From Xiphias gladius (taxonomy: Eukaryota; Chordata; Actinopteri; Istiophoriformes; Xiphiidae), in assembly GCF_016859285.1 (NCBI RefSeq), contig NC_053411.1:2357501-2421500 (forward strand): a DNA stretch of 64,000 bases, in the 5' to 3' direction. Numbering within the stretch: position 1 is the first letter of the stretch; every line of letters begins with the position of its first letter. Below are positions 1-12,125 of this stretch, piece after piece. Position numbers and translations under genes: made by a program. Under the pieces are notes generated by a model. It ran no database searches. It was given only the letters and a program-made list of their open reading frames with translations, and was not told the origin of the DNA.

Positions 1-639
1 CTTGTCATCACCGTCACAGACCTAATAAAAGATATGTAATAAAAATGCTGCTTTTGGGCTACAGTACACACTACTTTGACATTTAGGCATCTGTTTCAAT
101 TACACAAGCCTTTAACAGGGTTATAGGATTGCATCAAGGGAAATTTTGTTGAGCTCTAAGTAAACACACCCCATTTACCGCATGCACATAGAAGGCACTG
201 CAGCTTCTGCCTTGCTGTTTGTTAGCTTTGAATACTTGATTTGAATTTCCCCTGACACTAATTGTTTATTTGGAACATACTGTGTTTGCTGAATTACTAG
301 AGTTCATATGAAAATTTACAAAGTAACTATACAATACAAACACGCAAACAGCTACACTCATGGACATCAAATTAAATTAGAATGATATGACATGCATATG
401 TTAGTATGTATCATATCATGTACATACAGTATAACATTACGTGCAATACAAAAAGACAGACGCAGTCAAATTCTGAAAAGTAAGTAGCACTATGAAAATC
501 AGTACTGTCATAATGACAAACACTAAAAGACAAAAACCGTTATCTTACGTCTCTTTTCTGAAGATGCTTTTTAATAATAATTTAAAAGTAAACACATTTG
601 ATATAATGTTGAATTGAGTTTGTCCTAATTTTGGGTGAT

Positions 640-965
640 ATAAACTATAGCCCGGCTGATACCACCCATATTTGAGAGGTTTAAAACAATAACAAAATAT
701 CAGCCAACTGAAACTTTTTAAACATGAACACATATCATAAACAAACAATTTTGATACAAAAAAGTCACCTAGAGCAGGACATTTTACAGTGTAAAATCAA
801 CTTGTCAAAGCTCTTTGGTGGACAAACTCTATTATGTAGAGATTGTTTGTAAATTGCTTCAAACCTCGTTTGATATTTCTGTGCTGCTTATCTACCTACA
901 TTTACATCAATACCTATACATCTGCAATAAGCTTAGATCGCCTGAAATACTGGCCTGGTCGATTC
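640..965 (+). repeat. Dispersed intronic repeat, copy 1 (ggacattttaca family)
   Basis: It shares in order the blocks CATAAACAAACAAT, GCAGGACATTTTACAG, a TGGTGGACAAACTCTA-like block and CAAACCTCGTTTGATATT with the copy at about 13500-13905. Edges are approximate and the family was not named. Confidence 0.6.
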
Positions 966-2459
966 ATCCGTTTATCTGTAATATAAACTGCCATTTTGAG
1001 GTACATTTCTCCTTTAAGGTCATAGAAGATGATTCATCTTGAAATCTGGGCCAGATTATATTACTGTGATTATACTGTCCAAACAGAAGAAGTTTGTCTG
1101 TACTTTCAACAACAGACCAACTTACAGTTTCCCTTAGCAAATGAAGATTTCAAAGTAAACTACAGTGAAATACAGTAATACGAGTGATATTTATAAAAAC
1201 TAGGGTGTCAGTTTATCTGACAATAATATGACTTTGGTTTGAAAATTCTGCATGTAGCACATGTGAGATGTCTGCTCTGAGAAATGTCATTAGTGCATGT
1301 ACCAGTGGAGTATTTGAGTAATGACCTCAGGGACGAGCAGCAGTGTTTAAGCCTGATTTTGCAGCCAGCTTTAGAGGCTTTAATCACAGCTGTCAGTTTT
1401 GGTGCATAGTTTCTCATCTTGTTGAAAAGCTGGGTATCTGTGGAATCTGGTGGGATTTGACATTTGTTTGAGTGGAGGGGGGTCTCAGTAAGCTGGCATG
1501 GTGTTTTGATAGACGTACTGGGAGAGTGGAGAAGCAGCTGATTGTTACCTTACAGAAACACACACTTGTGATATGTTAGACATGCCTTGGCTAGTTCCGT
1601 AGAATAAATTAAACGAGATCTTATGAAATCACTCTCAGGACAACATGATGAAATGGAGTTCTGTACATACAGTATACAGAATACACACTCACCTAGTAGA
1701 GATGAAGTGACACATCATCCCTATGAAGTTGTAAGAGCTGTGATTTATAAATTCATTTTATGTCACATTTTTAAACATTTCAATACAACAATATAAATTG
1801 ACTATTACTTTTATCTCACTGTTTAATTATTGATAGGGCCTTACATTAAAACCATGTTTTACATTTGATAATATGAAGAATTATCAAAACAAAGACTTTG
1901 AACTATTCAATGAAGGTATATTCATGTCAAAAATTTAGTATTATGTTTTAAGAAGTCTGAATCTTTAGTGTAATGTATATTCAGACAGCTTTATTCGTGA
2001 AGGTAAAGGTAATGAAGGGAAGAGTAGCGTCAGATGTCTGAACCACTTCAAGTGGCGCCTCTATCTGTCCCTAAATGGTTCAGTACACCGTCTACGCAGA
2101 GGGCATAGCGTTGAACAGCACATTAGCAGAGCAGTAGCAACTCCAGTGCTCTGTGTGTGTGTCTAAACCGGAAGTATTCAGTCACAGTATTGAATTGTGG
2201 GTCATCTGCATTTTGGAAACACCCCGAGCCAAGCACTAAATCACTGTAGCTACACGCATAAAATGCAGGAAAATAAATTTGAGGTGTAAAAATATGTTTT
2301 GGGTCACGTATAGCACAAATAGCAAGCTTCTACACGGCAAGCTTCTACACGGCCAGTGTAGACAGCTGGATTGATTAAAATAGGAGCGTATCTGTTCCAT
2401 CAGATGTACGAAAGACAAACAACTGAAAAAGCAGCTGAAACCCTTTCTCTGTAGACATG

Positions 2460-3330
2460 CTGTTAGAGGATCCAACAAGCATTTTGTTTGAGCACACTGA
2501 ATCCCACTGAGTGAACCCAGTCATTCTGCAAAGGAAAGTTATTTTGGTTATTTGTATCCATGGTGGTGTTCTTTAATGACCACAGGTGAATTGACTCAAG
2601 AGCTTTAGTTTCATGCTCAGCTTGCTCTTCACCATGATGGTCCAGTACCAGTAAGCCTGCACCTGTATCGATCTCATGCGCCATCTTAACATCACTTGTG
2701 AATGGAACCCCGAGGCACTTGAACTGCTTCACTTGTGGCATCCATTTGTTCACTACCCAAAGGGGCCAGTCCACTGTTTCGTGGCAGAGTACCATTGCCT
2801 CAGCATTGGAGGTGCTGAACCGTATCTAAGCCTTTTCACACTAAAACTCTCACACAGTTCACAGGTTGATAAAGCTAGAAGAACTCATTCTACAAAAAGG
2901 TGATATCAACAAACTGGACGATTTCCACTGGTTGGCTGTGTATAGACACACTGTCCATGAAAATCACAGTATTGGCAACAGAGGACTTTACAGACTCCAA
3001 TGACCACAAGACTGCTTGTTTTGCTTCAGAGAAAGTGAACCCAACTCTTACTCTTACTTGTAAGGACTGGATGGTCTGTATCAACAGCTCCAGTGCTCCA
3101 CATTGCTGCAGAGGCCCCCATAAGCCTCTCAGAGGGACACAGTCAAAAGTGGTCTCCAAGTCCACAAAGCACTTGTAGACTGGATGGACAAACTCGCATG
3201 ACTTCTTTGGTATCCTTGCAAGAGTAAAGAGGTGGTCCCCTGCCCCATGGCCAGGAAGAAATAAACATTGCTTTTCCTGAATGTGAGGTTCTACAGTCAG
3301 CTGAAGCCTCCTTTACCAGTACCCTGACAT
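2460..3330 (-). mobile_element. Non-LTR retrotransposon (LINE) reverse-transcriptase remnant
   Basis: On the - strand, a frame at about 3165-2890 reads DLETTFDCVPLRGLWG. A second frame at 2795-2463 reads MVLCHETVDWPLWV followed by QFKCLGVPFTS. These are the fingers/palm and post-palm stretches of a fish LINE reverse transcriptase. The catalytic ADD region expected between them is lost and stops interrupt the reading, so it is a dead fragment. Its clade was not resolved. Confidence 0.7.
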
Positions 3331-3534
3331 AGACTGTCTTAGAGGGACATCATTAAAGAGAGAAAAACCAATAATCATCAGTAAATTCAATCCAAGTGAA
3401 AGAGCAAAAAATAAATTATAAATCTACATATACATATACATCTTATAACTGGGATGAAAGATCATACTTTTTAGTTTCTCAGAAAGCACAAGACAGCAGC
3501 ACTAGCTCAAGTCTGATGGGCGGGAGTTCTTCCC

Positions 3535-3900
3535 ACTTTTTGTGATTAAGGCCGATTGTTGAGACCGTTATCAATCAATATTTTAGCCATAGAAAATATG
3601 ATAATAGTATATAAGCTGATACTCATTTAGCATACATTTTTGATGAGGATCCCTTTAATTTGGCTAATCAAAGATACATACTGAGCAGGACATTTTACAG
3701 TTGAAAGATAAACCAGTCAGTGTTGTCTGGTGGCTAAAGGAGGTAATGGTGACACTGTAAATGACCAAAAATGATATTTAGGTACTTAAATTAAAAATTA
3801 ATTAATTAATTAATTAATTAATCAGCTGACATATATGCAGATATATCTGTGATGGGCTAATATCAGCCAATAATATAGGTTGGCCAATTTAATGGTCAGG
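3535..3900 (+). repeat. Dispersed repeat, copy 2 (ggacattttaca family)
   Basis: It has GAGCAGGACATTTTACAG followed by GTGTTGTCTGGTGGCTAA and GGTGACACTGTAAATGA. An AATT microsatellite sits inside it, and it ends with a GGGCTAATATCAGCC block. Confidence 0.6.
3798..3822. repeat. AATT microsatellite
   Basis: Perfect tetranucleotide run of about six units, inside repeat copy 2. Confidence 0.85.
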
Positions 3901-5441
3901 TTCTATTGGAGGGGCTCTGTTGTTTTGGATATTATATACCCCACTATAGGTATTTTGCTCAAGCCTTTTACGGTAACCACACAAGCTGTTGGAATTGCTG
4001 TTTGGTAACGTGTATTTTCCAACCCAACACAACCCTGACTAACTTTTTTTAAAGTGTTTTTCTAAGACCTTCAAATCATGAACAAACTGAGTTCCCAAGA
4101 CAACTCAAAATGAAACAGTTTGCTGATGGTGTTACACACCCTTTATGAATTAAATTAGCTTTTTTAGGCTAAAACCTAGTTGTTTTGTTCATTTTCCTCA
4201 GGGTCTTATATGCCATGCACACAGCTAACAGATGCTTAAGCTGATATAATGGTGAATAACACTTCCCATTGTCAAGCGCAGCTAAAACTGTAATGCTACA
4301 GATCCTTGTAGGCAGCTCTCACCTAGGCTGACTTTTGTGTTAGCTAAGGACTAGCCATAACTAAATTTTAAACCCTTTGAAACTAGCACAGCCCAGCACC
4401 AGCCACTCTACTCAAGTTCCTCACAGCTCTCTCGAGTTCTGTGATTAACTTTAGTGTCTGTTTATTCCTCTTTCACAATGAAGTCCTACCACTGCCTGTT
4501 TGTGAAACAAATTGTTGAGTCAGCATCAGTAACAGCTTCACATGAACATAATAGAATATTACGTAAATGACATTTCCTTGTTGTTGACTGTTCAGGCGTG
4601 GCATGCTGCCACAAGTGATTAAAAGTAGCAGACACACTGATACCAAGAGGACTGACTCATGTAACACTTCCTTCGGCAGCTATTCTACCAGACAAAGCCC
4701 TCCTAGAGAGACTGTGCATATTTTGTTTCTCCAAAGCAACACCGAAACGAAAGAAAAACAGTAAAAGCAATTGTGACGAGTAACAATATCAAAGGTAAAG
4801 TGTCCTTCAAAGGACCACAATTTGGCATAGAGGCTTGATTATGCCAAACATATCCACTGTTAAAGGTCGGTTTATTCAAGCTTCTTTTCTAATTTTTATT
4901 TTTTATTTTTTTTTATTTATTTTTTTTTAAGATTGCAGCTCCTTTGACTTTGCTGCTGTTGATTGTATTGAGTTTTAATTCTTGGCTGTAACAAAAGAAT
5001 TTTATTAACTATGCTGGGAGAGCTTTAGCTTTATTCTGTTGCATACTCTGGAAAGACATTTTTATAAGAAAAGGGAAGAATTATGGCCACCAGTGTCAAT
5101 TGTGGCTTTAAAGAAATCCAACTCCAGGTTCTTGAATGGGTTTCAATAATAACAAGCCTTTATTGGATGTACAGTAAGTCTCAGGTGAATCCCTATTCAC
5201 CACACTGAGAATGTAGACTTTGATTTGCTTCATGTCATATAGCTGTGGTCATAATTCTTTCCTTTACACTTATTTTATTAAGCATTGTGACCATTTTATA
5301 GCTTTGGTTTGCATTGATTAATATTTTTTGTACTGCTTACTTAGCATTGCTTTCATATGTATTTTCAAGTTGTGGTTATTTTTCTTTACTTTTTTGCTTT
5401 GCTTTGTGGTTGATTTGTGTCCTGGCCTCTTTGTTTTGCAG

Positions 5442-5588
5442 ATGAGGGCAGGAGTGCAGTTGACCTGGCAGGAGGGGCTCAGATAGTAGCTGAACACATT
5501 AAATCCCTCTACCAAAATACTGAGCCGGAAAATGAGAAGCTCTTGACTGTCTTTTGTGGCATGCTGATGAACTATAGCAATGATAATG
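5442..5588 (+). CDS. rap1gds1: rap1gds1 exon, 147-nt in-frame cassette (ARM C)
   Basis: Acceptor AG at 5440-5441 and donor GTAATG at 5589. The exon is 147 nt, phase 1 at both ends, and encodes 49 residues from (D)EGRSAVD to NYSNDN. By length and content it equals the 49-residue segment present in human SmgGDS-607 and absent from SmgGDS-558, so skipping it would keep the frame. Confidence 0.96.
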
Positions 5589-8500
5589 GTAATGACCATC
5601 TTCCCCCAAGAACAACTGTTAACTAATCTCAACTAATGAGCGAATGTTCTCTTTCTTATACACAGACAGTAGGGTTGAACTGAACCAGAGGATTCTATGC
5701 TTTTTTTTGATTTGGACTGATCTTTTTCCTGATCTTTCTATCATGCTCTCTGTTGCTTTTTCAACTTCACCTCTGACGTAATCTGAAGTTACAATTAGTA
5801 TTTGTTTAGAGCCAGTTTTCCTTGCAGTAGTACCCTTCCTCCCTCTACCGTCCCTTCTGTAAGTCTACTTTATTAATAGATTCAGCAGGTATAACATATT
5901 TATTAGCTAGTTCCCCTCCATGCTTTTCAGCCATGGTAGTGGCATGGCTCTAGAGATGGCAGTGTCTGGTCTATAGGTCAGTCCACCGCTTTCTTCCAGA
6001 CTGAAATATCTCAACAACTATTGGATGGATTGTCATGATTTTTTTACAGATTCAGGGTCCCCAGATGATAAATTCTAATGACTTTGGTAATCCCCTGACT
6101 TTTTGTCCAGCGATATTAGCAGCTGAAAGTTGACACTTATCCAGTGAGACACCTCAAAATCCACATGATGATTGGCACAGAATTTTGTACAGACATTCGT
6201 GGTTCCCAGATGGTGTATCCAAATGACCTTAATGATCCGTTGACTTTTCCGATAGTGCCACCATTAGGTTGATGCTTGTGGTTTTGAGTGAAATATCTAT
6301 ATAAATGTATCATTATTGGGTGTGTTGCCATTAAATTTATTAAACACATTCATGTTCCCCTGAGGATGAACTGTAATAATTTTTATCTCAACGTCTCATC
6401 TAGTGACATCATTAGGTCATTTTTTTTTTCTTTTTGTCCAATACTTTGGTTTACGACCAAATACCCGCAAAACTAACAACATTCTCATCAGCTTCAGCTG
6501 TGCTTTGTGTATAGTGCTAATTAGCAAATGTTACCATGCTAACACGCTAAACTAAGATGGTGACCATGTTAAATATTATCTGCTAAACATTAATATGTTA
6601 GCAACTTGTCTTTGTGAGAATGTTGCATACTGACTTTGGCTGTAGACTCTTAGTCTTGTTACAGCTCTCCTTGTGTACAGATGAAACAAATAAGGTACAG
6701 AGTTTTAATCAGTGAGCTTTAGCAGTCTTTATGCTAAGATAGGCTAATCACGTCCATACTCCGGCTCTTTACTTCACACACACTTCTCTCATCTCGCTCT
6801 TTGAAACAAAGCAACTAAGCTTATTTCCCAAAATGTTGAACTGTTCCTTTAGGGTGCAGGACAATATTTATGAACCTGTCCGATAACTTGTGTAAAATGC
6901 TCTAGAAATACATTTATCCAAAAATCTAGTGGTAAGTAAAAAGAAAGTCAGACCTTTTTTAGCTTTTTACAGATTTTCAACATAAAATACCAACTTTTTT
7001 TTTCTAAGAGTATATAACTGAAGTGATTTCACCCAGATTTTATGCTATCATGCATAAAAGCTTGTAATTTATTCTACTGTTCAGCATAGTTTATGTACAG
7101 CTTATGCTCTTTTATATGTCTCTATCTTCATAATGTATCGCAATCACTTTCAATCAACTTAATTGTATTGTACTGTGAATTTACATGATCAACTGTTTTT
7201 GCCAGTTTGAAAAGGTGAGAAAAGTGAATCTACACTATATACTTGGATACATTTTGTCAGGACTATCCTGCAGTTTGTGTCTTTGTGATAATAAGGGTTG
7301 TTGAGGGCAGCAAGTTTCCGATCTGACAGACTCAGAGCTCCTGCCAAGGTGTCTTTTGGCACTGGATGAGGGTTGGATCTCTTTGGCTTGGTGGTGGGAG
7401 GTTTGGGCTGGCACTAACAGAGTTTTTGAAGCTTTTTGCAGCTTTCAGCATCTAGCTGACTTTTCATTTCTAGCTAATGTTGAGACAACTCTCCACTTAC
7501 TAACACTGAATCAGCTGCATCAGTTGAAAGGAATCTCTTAAGAAAAGGACATGAATCTATTTAACATATTTCTGTGACAACCATGGCAATCAAATATTTA
7601 CAGTACACACATAATGCCTGATGAGCGTTCTTAGTAGGTCATATAATGTCTACTGAATGTAAATGTTCAGTTTGTCACATAATGTTAGAAACTTTTTATC
7701 CTCAATGAGGGTAGTGTTTGATTATATTACTATTAGAGCCAGACCAATACTTGATTTTTGAGGCTGGTATCGATATTATATCTAGTATATACATTGCAGA
7801 GCAGAGAAAATTATATTTGTCAGTATTTATATTTTAAAATAAACATTTTTGAATAGAATACCTTTGATTGTTTTTTTGTTTTTTTTTAAAGAGCTGCTTT
7901 CAAGATATGTACTAGGCGGGACATTTTACAATTTAAAAATAAATGCGTCACTGTATTATCGGCCAGAGCGCACTATCTGATCTGATCTTGAATTACTTTT
8001 CATAATCATAAATGTTTTTACATATCATTCAAAAGTATAATGGTTATACATTGGTCTTTGGGAATACTCTAATTGGCATTAACACTCATAGCTTTGGGAT
8101 GACTGTTTTCAGTAACTCTCTTTTTAAGTTTAAGTGACCATATACTGTATTTTCATCGCTTGCAAAGGGACATGGTATACACAGTAAGTGGGGTAATCCA
8201 CACAGACGTGTAGTTATAAAAGTGACTTACTCTCAATTGTGTATTCATTTACATATGTATTTACTAAATCATTTATTTTGACAACCAAACAGTTTGGATT
8301 GCCCCTTGCTTAATAAGTGCTAATTTAATCCGTCAGTCATTATGTATTTTAATGGTCATACGGCTTGATTAATGCTCTTAATAGTGACTTACTAAATGGT
8401 AAAAGATTTAGTAAGTGTCAGGTGGTGCTGTGTGTATACTTTGTGAACATTAGACAGATTTATTGCTCTACCTTGGTGCTAATATTGTGAATATTTAAGA

Positions 8501-11500
8501 TGAGACCATGGATGAGTTGATAAGTGGCCTCTGTCTCACTCTAGTGCTATTTGTTCTGTGAGGGTCTCTCAGAATGCTAATGCTTCTTGCCCTTCTCACC
8601 TGTTTTTCTGCTCTACTCAAGTCAAGTTTGTCTATACAACCCAGTAGCATTAACATTATATCAATATCTCAAGGCCCATAGGACCAAAAACAGTTGTAAC
8701 AGTAAAAATACAATGTACAACAGTAGGATTATAATTAAACAGAAGTGCAATGAGTCCTAGAAGTGATGTAGTCTCCTCATTATGGCTTTTTGGTTTTTTC
8801 GGTCTTTAAATTCTGCCACCACCTGGCTTTCCAAACACTCTGAAAGCTTTAGTTTCATTTGCACTGGAAAAACAGTGACCTCTTGTTGTTTTTTTTTTGT
8901 TTTTTTTGTCTTTCAGGAAGCATCAGCATCAGATTTTCCCCTCTATCTGATTTTGGGGAACACTGTAAAATGCTGTGGGGACTGAAATAATGCAATACTT
9001 TTTAATAGTGTTTAAACACCGTATGTTGCCCCTTTTTGGTTGGCTCCCAGTACATCATGTCATTACCTAATTATAATACTTTTTTTAAAATCTTAACTTT
9101 TACTTTATTTACTTGCTCTTACATGGCTTTATGGTTTAGCTTGTGCTGCTACAGTAAGTCCTGAATGACACAGAATAAGGATCTGAAAAGATGTTTTTGA
9201 GTAACTTTTCCTGCCTGCTTCTGTTCTGCTTATCTACCCGCTCTTGTCTCCCTCCACCACTGATTACTTTACTCTGGTTTTGAATAAAAGAGTAACTCTA
9301 AATGCTTTCTTTTTTTGCTCTCAGGGTGCTTCTAATAGCTCTACCACTTCTTGCCATAAAATGGCAAATTAATCTACACGTTTCCTTTTGGGTTTTGGGA
9401 ATCTGAGCCTGTTAATATACTTAATCCTGTCAAAATGTGATGAATGTTTTTGTAAGATTTTACTGTGATTTCCTAGATATACATCAGGCAGGAATGGATT
9501 TTTGGTGTCATCGTTACAGTGTGAATGTACAGTATTATGCCCTAAAAGGTAATTACAGGATAATGGTACATGTTAAAACATACTGCAACAGTAGCACAAG
9601 TACAGGAAAGTCATAAAGTCAATGAACTGACACAGTAATGTCAGACAAACAGCAATATCTGTCTAAAGTTAGCACTAGTCAAGTAGTGTTACTGGTCACA
9701 TCAGACCAAGTAAGGCTGTAGCAACAAACCCCTGGGTGTTTTGAATTGAACAATGGTTTATTTGGGTGCACACAAATTTCTCTCTTCATTTTAAAGAGGA
9801 AGAATGTGTTGTTTCTTCTTTCAAAAGTGACATAGTCTCACTTTCAGGAATCTCAGGTAACGAGCAAGTTCCTTAAAGGTCTCCCCATATGTTTTTGAAA
9901 CCAGGTTTACACAAATGTGCACCGTTTATTCAAGTATAGCATTTCAGCTTGATGGCACTGTCAAAATGTGACATCCTTTTCTCTTCCTCTCATCAGCTCC
10001 ATATTATATTTAGAACAGCAGATCGACTGTGTTTCTGTGTCTTTGTTTTTTTGCAGATTCCTTACAAGCCCAGCTGATCAATATGGGTGTGATTCCCACT
10101 CTGGTGACGCTGCTAGGCATCCATTCCCACAACACAGCCCTGACAGAGATGTGTCTAATTGCCTTTGGGAATTTGGCTGAGCTTGGTGAGTATATCTAAA
10201 TATCTGTTCAGCCAAGCAAATTAACTTACTAAGGTGATCAGTAATTTTTCGACGATGACTCCATCATCCAAAGTGGTTATTAGTATCATTCATGTGCTAC
10301 TTAGATATTTTTAACTTTATTTACTGTTGAATACTTAAATTATACTTGTACATTTTGGTTTGCCAGATGTAGCTCACCATGGCCCAAACTTCTGAATCTG
10401 TTGTATAGGATAATTACAGAAATGTACACAGATCAGACACAACATTAAAACCAGTTACCAGTTTTAATGTTGTCTGATCAGTATATTGTTCTGATGCAAT
10501 TCATTTCTACTGTAAAATTTGGCATATTTCTGTTTTTAATAGGATGTTGGAATAGTAAGCAACACAGGTAGGGACCGAATAGTTTAGAGTGTTACAAATA
10601 CGGCTGTGAAGTTCAATTTGTATCTTTTTCTATGTGAAGTTGATATGGAAAATTAATCGTAAGGTGTCACAAAATATGGATTCTTTGAAATAATTAGATT
10701 CCAGCCATGGGGGATTGGCATGTGACCCATCATGCTAACATGTCACGTGTAAACATTATACCCGCTAAACATCAGCATGTTAGCATGCTGGCGATAGAAT
10801 TTAGCATTTCTAAGTACAGCCTCACAGACACCATGCTCTGCTGCCTGCGCTTCTGGATTTAATCCCCAATTTAATTTGGCATGATGTTGAAATCGCCAGT
10901 GTAACAGCGCTGATCACAAACTGTAGTGCAGTCTTTTCACCACAGTGTCTTCATCATCCTCATCATCACGTCACCAGTCACCACTGTAACCTGTCTGTCC
11001 TCCACCTCACCTGTTGTGAGCGCCACACAGAGATGATCAGTCAAAAGACACAAACAGTCGTCCTCTCTGCTCTCTGTGATCTTGTCTGATTGTGACAGTC
11101 GGGTTGGCAGGGTGATGGGGCTGCAGCTGAGATTGAAAGAGGTCTCCCTCTATTGTTTTTGGGAAGCACAGGATGTGTTGGATAATGACAATGCTTTAAA
11201 TAATGTTGTCAAGAGAAGGCTGGTGAAATGCCTCAGTAAATTCTTTCTTTATGCATAAAATTTAACATTTGTTTTGTTCATTTTTTCATAAATCCATACA
11301 TTTATGAATTTATTTGTCTTGGTATTTTACCTCTACATACAGTAAAGTTGTATAGCTTCACTTTTGTCCTAACAAGTTTTCTAATTAATGACTTTATGGC
11401 TGCCATGTCAACAGCACAGACATGTCTCAAACTCTGAACAGGTAATCTATTCTAGTCACCTCCACTTATGCTTAGCTTGATACACCGATCAGCCATCACT

Positions 11501-12067
11501 GTTCAATCATGCACAGAAAATGACACTGGCGAAAGGCAGGCATTCGTAGATGTGCTTTAAGGGGTTATGGTGTGTCTATGGAGCCTACGTAATGGCTGAA
11601 AACTGACATTGAACTAAAAATCAAAACCCATGCAGCAGGTATCTATAGCAGAGCTGTCACAAATTCCTTGGATCAAGTATAAAGTTAGTTTAACAGCCAG
11701 ACAGCAGTCTGAGACAAAAAAATAGAGGTACAACTTTGAACTGCAGTAGCATTCTAGCTAATTTCTCATTCTTATCTACAAATGGGAACATGGTCTTATG
11801 CTGCATGTTGTCTACCAGAACAAGCTCCCAAACAAACCAAAACTTACCTGCAAATGTCTTGATTGGTCAGTTTAGATGCAAAATGGTTGACCGTTTTTTC
11901 TTCAACGCAACTGTTGCAAGGATAGTATCTGTCTTTGGCTTTTCAACTACAGTTTTTCTGGTGCAAGATTGTTTACATTGTGTTTCGGTGCTGCTGCTGC
12001 TGGCTCAGTTGTCAGCAAAACACAAACAAAAATAGGCTTGGAGGCTAATGGTACATTTCCAGTATAT

Positions 12068-12125
<58 letters not shown>

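Larger units (their letters stand above)
1..5441 (+). other. rap1gds1 intron sequence upstream of the cassette exon
   Basis: No coding exon of rap1gds1 was recognised here; the preceding armadillo exon must lie further left. The stretch holds two copies of a dispersed repeat (about 640-965 and 3535-3900), a LINE remnant (about 2460-3330), an AATT microsatellite at 3798-3822 and a T-rich tract near 4890-4930. Confidence 0.6.
5589..10056 (+). other. rap1gds1 intron, 4.5 kb
   Basis: It contains a dispersed teleost-type repeat at about 5985-6860 and a copy of the ggacattttaca repeat at about 7733-7985. Nothing else was recognised. Confidence 0.6.
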
